Source of the DNA: Clitoria ternatea
Lineage: Eukaryota > Streptophyta > Magnoliopsida > Fabales > Fabaceae
Direction of reading: 5' to 3'
NCBI GenBank assembly: GCA_037962975.1
Contig: CM075669.1
Location: forward strand, 250,083,351-250,147,350
DNA: 64,000 nt
The position numbers and the translations under genes were made by a program. This document shows, piece by piece, positions 43,259 through 55,200 of the stretch. Each line of letters opens with the position of its first letter. The first letter of the stretch is position 1. The notes under the pieces were generated by a model that saw only the letters and a program-made list of their open reading frames with translations, did no database searches and had not been told where the DNA came from.

Positions 43259-46200
43259 TCACTGTTTGGAGCGCTTTAAGTAGGCCAATACACCAATGCT
43301 TGTTATAACAACTGCACCTGCAAAAATACTAGAGCGGAAAGACAAAGTGCTAGTTTTCTGTCTAGTGGTTGTACAAGATTTTGGTGTTGATTCTTTGGTT
43401 GAATTGCCAAAGTCCAAATGTAACTTCAAAGCCTGAAATACACAAAGATGTTTTTTATTGTTTTGTATGGAGCAAATTGAAATGAATAATCCCCTAGAAG
43501 CTAACATCATCAAATTTCAAAGCTCGTAGAAGCAAACATCTTCACCTTCACTCCTGCAGATCTAGCATATCTGACAGCACTAAGAAGATCACCATCAGTT
43601 GCAATAATAACTTTATCACCTTCATCATCCTCATACTGTGAAGGAGGAAAAGGTTAATAGGACAACAGAGACATATAACACTAAAATTCAAAAGGTAGAT
43701 GAATTCGAAGCAGCATAAAACACACCAAAATTGTGGGGCGTTCTCCGTCATTAGCATTAACTCTCTGCGTAACTGAAGAAACTAGCTCATCTAAATGTTC
43801 AGTCCCTGCAAAAAAGAGTAACACAAAATACTTGTAAGTTCTCCTTAAAGAATCACAGGCTGGTAAGAGGATAAAAATTGTTTAACCCACGTTCAGATAT
43901 CAATGCACATAATGTTGGTACCTAACATCAAAGACAGGACGAAAAAGAAAAGCTTTTAAGACAAAATGCTTTCCCAAGACAGACACTCACCACAGTTGAA
44001 TCGATGCACATGACCATTGAAATCCTCAATTTTGAAGGTAAATGAATTTTCAAAACCTGCAGATTGAAATGCAGACTTCGTCGTATCGGCCCCATCTGAT
44101 GTCATTAGCCCGGAAACTTCACTGCAATAGAACGTTGTATAGGCTGATTCACTGATCACAACAAATCATATGTTTAAACATCTGCACAAACAGAGTACCT
44201 ATGAGTATCAGATTCTTCTGCTGGCTCTAGATTAAAGGCTGAGTCCCAAAACTTTTGCATAATTGTATTTGCCACATCATTAACCGCTCCATAGCTACTC
44301 TCAATCTATAAAGAACATTTTAGTAATCAGAATAGGAATCTGGACAACAGAATAAACTGTAATAACAATAGGTATATGATTTTTACTACATAGACTTCAA
44401 TGTTATTAAAGGTGCATGGCCCACCAGTTTTACAAGTATTCTAAGTCTAGAAGTGGGAAAGGGGAATGTAAAGAGGACGACCAAAAAAATCCACTATATC
44501 TACAAGACTACCCAAGGTAAAACTTTCTGATTATTTAGGGAGATGACAATCAAATAGTGAACAAATATGTACAGAAAGCTTCCAAATATAGATAGAAAAT
44601 ATCAATACTATTATCACTAAATTGAATTTCATGGGGACGGGGTAGTTGACTGTAGCAGTGACAATCCTCATTTACAAAAAGAAGGAACAGAAACTTCTAC
44701 AGTCTAAGATATGTTGGACATTCTTAGATAGACTCAGGAGGTAGTGAATGATTGTGAAAAGCCTTAGTTCAGGGCGAAAAAGAAAGAGGGGGGGGGGGGG
44801 GGGGAGAGAGAGAGAGAGAGAGAGAGAGAGATGTATAGTAAATTCCAGGGACTGAAACGAATGCTTTGATCCTTTAATAATACACAGCTATCACCTGAAA
44901 CACAGATATACAAACTCATGCATATACTCCTCACATAAGATTAACCAGATCCCTCCACATTTCCATCTTCAAGACTAAAATTAAAATTGCTTCCTCTACT
45001 CTATAATTTACATGTATATGAAACATGAAATTTACCATGGAAATTGCAGCATGACTTAACTGCAAAACATCCATGCAAGCAGCAACATGTCCATCTGCAG
45101 AAATAATAATTCTAATAGTCAGCACAAGGCATGAATTATGAAACAGCCTACAAAATTAGAAAAGTAGAGGTTACCTCTGTCTATCACAGGAAGATGTAAG
45201 AACTTCCTATCATGCATGATATGCAGTGCATCCAGTATCGTTGTCTCTACTGATGCACAATCTGGGTTAGGAGTCATTACCTAAGTGAAAAAAGGAAGAA
45301 TCAAAAAGGAAAAAAGGTCAATTTCGAATATCTGGGAAAATAAGAACCAAACAGAAATAACCCTCTTCCCACTTATGTCACTTTCAAGAAATAAAAACAA
45401 GAAATAACAACCTTCTCCACTAGAGTCAACTCAGGGGAAAGATTTTGAGCCACAACACGCAGAAGGATGTCCTTTGAACTGCATGAGATACGGAGAGTGT
45501 TAGTTATCTTATAACAAATATGGTGCAAATTTAGAAGGATGTGAGGAGTAAGTAACAAAGGATTGGGTAGATCACATGGGAATAACCTATCCACTTGGCA
45601 GGTTGGAAGTGAAATCAGGAAGAGGCCTGTTAGAAGTTTACAAGAGAAAGTGAGGAATAAAAGAAAGAGGGGAGAGCTAGAGTGCAGTAGGAATGAACTC
45701 TGAAAGGTTTCGGGGCCTTCGGGTAGGGAGGTTAGCAGACCCTGGAAAATCTGCAGTGTTTTAATCTATCATATGTTATCTATTTTTGTGTGAGAATGCT
45801 ACACATATTTTTCAGATCTCTTGATAGAGGATTATCCATATTTTCTGCCATAAAATGCAGGGTTTATCATAGAATAATATATGGGTTTGTCTAATTTGTG
45901 CAACTACATAGGATAAGAAATCAAAATGAGAAGGTTTTATTTTTATTGAAAATTGTATTTAACTTGCATTGGGAATCAGAAGAAGGCTGCATTAATGTAA
46001 ATTTTAAATGAAAACCTTCCTCCTTTGATTTTTTATCTTGTGCAAAGTTGCACAGGTTAGATCAACCCATAATGTATTATGCCCAAAAACAGGGCAGCTC
46101 TTCGACATAACCAAATCATCAAAACTAATAAAAGTAGTTAACTAGTAGTTAAGGTTAAGTTTAGGTTAGTGGTTTCTTAAAAAGTAATATATTTTATCCC

Positions 46201-49200
46201 TATGAGGTTAATAAAATGTGTTAGCTAGTGGTGAAGACATTAATATCCTTCTTCTCTTGGTCCGTTGATTTAGGTGGCCATCTCTCAAATAATTTATTAC
46301 TTCGCACAAATACACAGCTAAAATGTAGAATAGTTAAAGTAATTAATGAGGAAAAATAAAAGAAACATTTTATAAAAATTGTAACTCTGACTTATAAAAA
46401 GAACCACAAGAAGCTTCAAAACTCTGCCATATAAAAAGAATTGAAGGGAGTATTTCATATCTTGGACTTGTAAAAGAAGAGAATAAAGCCTCTGAAAAAA
46501 TCTTACGTAAGTATCCCCTGAATCTTGGTTCCTGACAGCGACACAATAACTGCTGAACTAACACGCAACTCCCGCATCTTCTTTGCAGCTACATAGACAG
46601 GATCCGAATGTGATGCAAAAGCAACCCTAGAAACGTAAAGCTACAGAACTTTGTAAGACAATTTATATCTGATTATATAAGCATTTTGTGGCAATACATG
46701 CAAACACAAGAAAGTATAACGCGGAAATTACTTTGTATTTTCGCCAATTAGAGTTGACAGGGAAGGCTTGAACATGCGCTCCCTCAATGTTTCAATCAAA
46801 GCATAAACTGATAAGGTTGGTACCAATTGAAACAGAAAATTAGCATGAATACAAATGAAAAAGAAATATAGCAAAAGAGAAATATTGATCAAGCTAGGAC
46901 TGTGAGAAACTAACAATTTACAGAAGCACAACAGACAAAACTGAAGTCCAAATACATGGCAACCACTCACCTTTACTGTATATTTTAAAAATCAATCTAA
47001 TGCCCAAACTTGCAGAATTTCCTAGGCACTTCTGTTCATGGTTGTTAGATTCACGTCCCAAGACATAGAATAGTCTCGCCGGCAGCTCCCCGTCCTGAAA
47101 CGCATGCAGAAACGGGTCAAGGTAGAGACGCTGCGGAGTCGCGAGTCGGGACGTGAATTCGCAACCGTCTCCGTCTCACGCAGTCGGGGCTGGAATAAGC
47201 GGGTCAAGCGAGCGACTCGGTTTTAAAAATAACCCGGCCCACTTTGAAACCCTAATTTCCTCTTTCTCCTTCGATCTGGTCCTATTTTTTGCGATTCCCC
47301 TTCGATCCCTTCATCTCAGAGCTCGCCGTGCGTCGTCGACCCTTTCCCTCTCTGTCGCACCTCTCTTCGGCACCGTTGCAGCCTCCGGCGCTGTCTGTTT
47401 CTGTGTGCGTCAAGCTCTGTTTCTGCATGCTCTGTTTCTGCGCTCTCTGTTTCTGGCCCTCTGTTTCTCTTCTCCCTCCCTTAAGCTCTCGTTTTCGTGG
47501 CGGTCCTCTCCTCGTGGTGGTGGTGGTGGCCCTCTGTTTCTCCTCTCCCTCAAGTTCTCTGTCCGCATCTCTGTTTTCTGTTGGCTGTTTCTCACTTCAC
47601 TACACGTTTCTGTTGGCTCTTTCTCACTACACTATACGTTTCTGTTGGCTCTTTCTCACTACACTACACCTCTGTTTTCTGTTGGCTCTTTCTGTTGGGT
47701 TGGTTGGCTTCTCTTTATTCCTCTATAATTAAAAATGTCAAGCAGTGGCAGTGGGTGTTTTATGTTTTTATGATGTTAGACTTGACTTTTATGATTGATG
47801 GTTGTGTTTTATGACGTTTTGTGTTTTATGACATTAAATTTGGTTTAAGATTATGAAGTTTATGAGTCTAGTTTCATATTTGTCATATTTATATATAGTT
47901 TAGTATTTTTGGTAGACTCTTCCGTCTTGTCTTACGTCTCATGAGTCTATGTTTTGTAAATCTCCGTCGTCTCAACGTAGACTCTACGTCTTAACAACCT
48001 TGCTTCTATTATTGACAGTATCTGGTTCTCCTTCTATCTTAATATTCACAGAGAAAACCATTTAAAGAAAACAAAGAAAACTGCACTCAATGTATGATAT
48101 TTTTCATTCACAAGAACTATAAATCACAATTGAGAAATGTTTAGTAAAAATTATTTCTAGTTTAAGAACGATTAACCACACAAGTGATTAATTAAATTTA
48201 AGACAGTAGAATGTTCACTGTTTGAACATTTTTTATCAGTAAATATAGAACTGGCATGTAATAGAGTATTTAGTGGGATGGTTGGAAAATAAAACATCCT
48301 CCTGAAAGAGGAAGAAATGAAAAGGTAACAACAGCATCTCAACACACTCATTTGGTAATTCTCTATACCCCTATATCTTTCTATTAACTGCCAAATTCTG
48401 TGTCTAATGAGGATTTCATCAACAAGGATAAATAAAACTTAAAAAGTTGTTGGTAGAAACAATCAAGCCATCTAACAAGTACATCAAATAATAGATTTCA
48501 TATTAGGAAAATATAACACTTCTGAATTCAATAATGGCAGCTATAGTATAAACATTCAAAAGACATGCATGTAAGTGGAAGTAAAGATACTAACCAGATG
48601 CGTTGCTTAGACGCTGACGTTCCACCCCTTCAACTGCAGCAGCAATGGCACTCCCCTGCTCAGCAGCTTTCTCCATCCTAGTTATGGCATCATAAAGACA
48701 TTTGGCAATATCAAGTATGGCAATGACTTCACCATTTTCCACAACAGGGAGATGCCTGAATTTACCTATCAGTAGCAAAAATAAATCATATCTCGCCTAA
48801 AGGATTACTTTGCACAGAGAATATAACAGAGATATTAGCCAAGTATTGCACCAACAGTCGTCAACCAGTAAAGAAAAAGAAATAGCAATGGGAAAAATAA
48901 ACCTATGACAAAGAAGAAACATAATAAGGCCTTGATTACCATAGGAAATAAATAATTAAATAACCTATAAGCCTGTAGCTAAAATACTAGATCATCAGGT
49001 AAAGGTTTTGTTGTGAATCACCATTTTCTTGTTTGGAGGAAGATAACAGTAATGAAATACGGGAACAGGGGACACAGGCAATTCAAAGAGTTAAAATTGA
49101 AAGAAACATTTTTACTTCAAGACAGCACAATTAATAAAATCTGATGTAACGAAAAAAATGGGGACATCCAAAGGCCACCCACAATGTGCATGTCAAAAAT

Positions 49201-52200
49201 CAGTAAGACTAAGACCATGGATTTAGAAACAAGGAACTTGAGGGATGAAAAATTAAGGGAGGAATACACAATCAGAAAATGAACAACCAATGCCTTTTAA
49301 ATCCGTCTAATTGGATAGTGTAAACAGTTAACACCCAATTCTATGGCATTGTGAAGTGAAACAAAGAAAAGAGTATTCCTAACATCATGGAATTGAGCTC
49401 TAATAACCAATATTCCAATAACATTAATAATTAATAATAGAGGATCTTTCTCTCTCTCTAATACATGTCTCAGAAAACAAATTTCTGGACAATGAGATGC
49501 CAAGTGGTTGTAATGTTTTATTTACTGAAGTCTAAAGAAGAGGAAAAAAAAGACCTTGGAATGCACTAGACATTTTTGTAGAAAACAAAAAGGCATGGCT
49601 CCTACAATAAGTGACAGAAGAAACAAGAGAACCCCTAAAATTGATCCTCCAAAGTAACCTAAGCAACCATGTTACACCTTAAAAAATTTTAGTCATCAAA
49701 TTAGTCCTCAAGAATTTAAATTGCCACTATATTAGTCCTCTAAATTACCAAAAAAAATTTATTATACTCATGCACTAAATAAAGAATGTGTATGTGGTCT
49801 TGGGAAAAGATTCCTCTTAAGTGCAGAAATACACTTGCAATATCACTTGTTGATTTAGAAATCAATGGCTGGGATCCCTAACTTATCTAACACCACCTAC
49901 ATATATCTTATCACAATTACCACCAGGGGTGACAATGAACTAAACCAACTCAACAAAAATTCAATACTCCACTTGTTAATTGGCTCAATGGTCTTGGTTT
50001 ATGAGCCAAATGAACTGAACTTGATTTAAAAATTAAGTGCATTAAGTAAATGAGTTAAACTTGAGCCAAGCATAGTTCAACACATTTGGTTTATGAATTA
50101 GCCCGATATATTCATATGTATACTCTCTCCGGTGTTTTTTTCATATATCTTTTAAGGATTTTATACATAAATTAAAAAATGCAATTAATATGTCTTTTTC
50201 TCATCTCTTTTTTCCTGATATATCTTCTCTCTTTCTATACTCAATAATACCACTTCACTCTTAATTAATGCCTCTAGTTTTAAACAAAAGATAGGGGTAT
50301 AATTAGAAAATGAGCATTTAATTTTGTCTTGAGATTTTAAAATGACAGATATTTTGAAACCAATCCTCGTTGTTAAAATATTAGTATTGGGTTAGGTCAG
50401 ATTTGTTAGGATAAGCATTATTTTCCTTTATCCTTTTTTTAATTTCCTTGTTTCCTGAGTGCTGTCTCCTTTTTCCTGTTTTTCCTGAGTGCTGTTTCTC
50501 CTTTTTCTGTATATATATTTGCTGATGTGCCTAATGGAATATGCATTGTACATAATTCAAATATATCTAAAATCTCAAGTTGGTATCAGAGCTGGTTCAG
50601 TCCAGCTCTGCAGTCAGTCTTCCGCCGCTGTCAGCCGCTGTCCGCCGTTGTCTGCTGTTGACCGGAATTCAACCAGTGAACGGAATTCAACCAGACATGT
50701 CCCAGCTGTCTCGGTTTTCTCTCTTGAGTCTATTCCAAACCTCACTTTCAAGTTTTGACAAACTTGAATTGCTGCCTCTTTCCTTCACCTATTAGGGTTC
50801 TCCATTTTTTGTCTCCTACTCCAATCAGCTAAAAATGGCTTCTGCAGGTCCTGTATCTCTTTTTTCTGGAACCCCCACCATTACCACTGCAAAACTCAAT
50901 TGGAAAAATTATTTATCTTGGTCTGCCTCGGTGGATTTGTGGTTTCTTGGCCAACGGCATCATGACCACTTGGAGAAGGAAGCTACGGATGTTCCAGCAG
51001 ATAAGAAAACTGAATGGGAGAAGCTTGACTTTCAATTATGCGCTATATTATGGCAATCAGTTGAGCCTGATGTTTTGGAAATTCTCAGAACATTCAAAAC
51101 TTGTTGTTCCTTTTGGAAGAAAGCACAAGATATTTTTGCCAATGATATTCAACGTCTTTTTGATGCAACTCAGAAGGTGGCTGTCCTGAAACAAACCAGC
51201 CATGATATGATTGCACATGTAGCCAAGGCTCGGGCTGCCGTGGAAGAATTGAAACGATTTCTTGTGGCAGATTCATTGGAGGAAGTTAATAAAAAGTTAG
51301 ACAAACTTTATATGGTGCTTATCTTGAGAAGTTTGCATTCAGATTTTGCTCATGTGCGTGATCAAATCCTTGCTGGTGATCAAGTCCTATCAATGGACAG
51401 TCTTGTTACTAGGCTTCTCCGTGTACCTAACCTGCCCAAAAATGAAAATTTTGCTGAAGTTATGGATGTTTCAGCCTTGGCTGCTCCGCGCAGTAATAAA
51501 GGGGGTCGCAACAATAGAGGAGGTCGTGGTGGAAAGAGTGGACATCCTCAATGTACTTATTGCAAGAGGATGGGTCATACTCAAGAGAATTCTTACTCTT
51601 TACATGGTTTTCCTGACAAAGTGGCACATATATCTAAATCTGAGAAAGCAGAATCCAAATTTGCTGATGAGGAGTATCAAGAATATTTGAAGCTTAAATA
51701 TGAAAAATCCAGCAACCTAGCCCAGTCTTCTTCAGGTCCAAGTATTTCAACAGTGTGTATTTCTCAATCTATGGAGGGTTATGATCCTTGGATACTTGAC
51801 TTAGGTGCCTCTGACCATATTTCTGGTAATAAATCTTCATTCTCATCTATCTCCTCTTCCAAAATCCCTCATTTTGTTACTGTAGCAAACGGGTCTCAAG
51901 TTGCATCTCAAGGAATTGGTCAAGTTCCTTTGTCTTCCTCTTTAAAATTAAATTCTGTTTTGTTTGTTCCTCACTGTCCCTACAACCTAATCTCCTTGAG
52001 TCAGTTAACTCGCTCATTAAATTGTTCTGTAACTTTTTAATGCTGATTCTTTTTTTATTCAGGAACATGGCACGGGTCGTCTGATTGGAGAAGGATGTGA
52101 ATCACGAGGTCTTTATTACTTAAAATCCAGTCCTTCTGTATCTTGTTTTGCAACGTCAAACCCAAAACTTTTACATGATCGTCTAGGTCACCCAAGTCTA

Positions 52201-55200
52201 ACAAAATTAAAAATAATGGTTCCTAGTCTTAAGCATCTTCAAGTCTTAAAATGTGAGTCATGTCAATTAGGAAAACATGTTAGGTCAACATTTCCTCAAC
52301 AAACTAAGGGAAAATGTAACTCGCCTTTTTCTATCATTCATTCTGATATTTGGGGTCCAAGTCGTGTCACATCATTTGGTTTCAGATACTTTGTGACTTT
52401 CATTGATGAGTTTTCTCGATGTACTTGGGTTTATTTAATGAAAGACAGATCTGAACTTTTATCTATCTTCATGTCCTTCTTTAATGAGATCAAGAACCAA
52501 TTTGGGAAAACGATTAAAATTTTTCAAAGTGATAATGCCAAAGAATATTTTTCCCATGATTTGTCCTCATTTTTATCTTCCCAGGGAGTCTTACACCAGT
52601 CCACATGTCCTCATACTCCACAACAAAATGGCATAGCCGAGAGAAAGAATCTTCATCTTCTTGAAACTGCACGCTCCCTAATGATAAACACAAATGTCCC
52701 TGCTCATCATTGGGGAGATGCAATTCTCACAGCTTGTTTCTTGATAAACAGAATGCCTTCTTCCTCTCTTGAAAATCGGATTCCTCATTCCATTATTTTT
52801 CCTAATGATCCATTATTTCATGTCTATCCCAAGGTATTTGGTTGTACTTGTTTTGTTCATAATCTTAATCCAGGTCTGGACAAATTGTCTACTAAAGCTA
52901 TTAAATGTGTCTTCTTGGGATATTCTCGTCTTCAAAAAGGTTACAGGTGTTATTCTCCAGATACTAGACGGTATTATATGTCAGCTGATGTCTCCTTCTT
53001 TGAGGAAACACCCTTTTTCCAGCCTACCATAGACTCCTCTCCTTCCTTTCAACCTGTTCTTCCCGTTCCATCATTTGGCCCGATAAGTGGTTCCCACCAA
53101 AGTGTTAGTGAAATTCCATTTAATTCCCCTAATTCTGTTGAAGTTGCTTCTCCACCTCTCATTACATATCAACACAGGACACAACAAGCTGGTTCTACTT
53201 TACCTGAGCCGTCTTCTCGTGATTCCGCTCCTCCTCCAGCAGATCCTCAAACCATGGATCCTCCTTCCATTGATTCTCATGACTCTACTTTGGCCTGGCC
53301 CATTGCTCTGAGAAAAGGTACTCGTTCATCTCATAATCCTCACCCAATTTATAATTTCTTAAGTTATCAATGGTTGTCTCCTTCATACCTCTCTTGTGCA
53401 AGGTTGTCAAAATCGAGATTCTATCTAGAATCGTGGAGGCTCTAACGACTCGTAGAATCAAGATTCTAGGTAGAATCGTAAGATTCTACCTCTAATTAAA
53501 AAAATCAAAAAATAAAATAAAATAACATACCTATAGATAAAATAAAACATAAAATTGCATAAATACAAATGTACATAACTCAGAATTTCTATCCAACAAC
53601 ATGAACATCTAATCTATCCAACAGCAGCAAGCAACATTATATTTCTACAAATAATACCGTCGGAGTAGGGAGCAGCAGCAGCAACACAGAGGTGGGAGGG
53701 AGGAAGGACCATCAGCAGCAGAGAGGTGGGAGGAGGGAGAAGCAACAGCAACAGAGAGGTGGGCAGAGGAAGCAGCAGTAGCAGAGAGGTGGGAGGAGGG
53801 AGCAGCAGCAGAGAGGTGAGAGGAGGTAGCAGCAGCGGCGGGCGACCACCGTGGCAGGAGGGAGCAGGCGATACCACCGGAGAACAGCGACTGGTGACCA
53901 CCAATAAGAGAGCGGACCACGATTGGAGGAGAAAGGGGCAAAGCAAAAGGAAACAGGCAACGCAAAAGAGAAAGGGGCTAGGGATTTTGAGTGTTAAATT
54001 TTTTTAAGCAAAACGACGCCGTTTTGCTCTGTTTTTGCCCCAAAAAAAAAATCTGGTAAAAACGGTAAAATCTGTAGAAACGCATCGATTCCACCGATTC
54101 CACCACCAACTCTACCGATTTTACCTATAAATGATTCTACTACCGATTTAACTCGAAAACCTCACTAGAATCGTAGAATCGTCTGATTCTACGTCTTAAA
54201 TCGCGATTTTAACAACCATGCTCTTGTGTTTTCTCATTGTCTTCTCTTACTGTTCCTAATAATATTCATGAGGCACTTGATCATCCTGGATGGCGACAGG
54301 CCATGATTGATGAAATGCAGGCTCTTGAACACAATGGCACTTGGGAGCTTGTTCCTCTTCCTCCTGGAAAGAAAACTGTTGGTTGTAGGTGGGTCTATGC
54401 TATTAAAGTTGGACCTGATGGTACTGTTGATCGCCTTAAAGCCCGGTTAGTTGCCAAAGGTTACACTCAGATCTATGGACTTGATTATTGTGATACATTC
54501 TCTCATGTGGCTAAAATCACCACAGTACGTTTGTTTCTTGCTATGGCTGCCATACGTCATTGGCCCCTTCACCAGCTTGACATTAAAAATGCTTTTCTTC
54601 ATGGTGACCTTGAGGAAGAAATTTATATGGAGCAACCTCCTGGGTTCGTTGCTCAGGGGGAGTATGGCTTGGTGTGCAAACTAAATCGATCTCTCTATGG
54701 GCTGAAACAATCTCCTCGAGCTTGGTTTGGTAAATTTAGTCATATTGTGCAGCTTTTTGGACTGAAAAGAAGTGAAGCAGATCACTCTGTTTTTTATTGC
54801 TATACATCTCCTGGAAAATGTGTGTACCTAATTGTCTATGTTGATGATATAGTGATTACAGGAAATGATGATGCCAAGATATCTCAATTGAAACAACACC
54901 TATTTAGTCATTTTCAAACCAAAGATCTGGGTTATTTGAAATACTTCCTTGGTATTGAAGTGGCTCAATCAGCAGATGGTGTTGTGATCTCACAAAGGAA
55001 GTATACTCTTGATATTCTAAAAGAGACAGGTTTGGAAAACTGTAGACCAATTGACAGTCCTATGGACCCAAATCAGAAGCTCATGGCAGATCAAGGTGAA
55101 ATCTATCCCGATGCTGAGAGATATAGGAGACTAGTAGGAAAACTCATTTACCTCACCATTACAAGACCTGATATCTCCTTTGCTGTTGGAGTTGTCAGTC

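Noticed and set aside
47153..47732. Overlapping 191- and 147-codon + strand frames with FLLALSHYT-like repeats
   Set aside because: They come from the 32-bp tandem repeat and pyrimidine-rich sequence inside an hAT-like element.
53614..54007. Open frames on both strands rich in Leu/Pro or Gly/Ser/Arg
   Set aside because: Low-complexity GGAGCAGCAGC block of a non-autonomous element; several frames open at once is a sign of composition, not coding.
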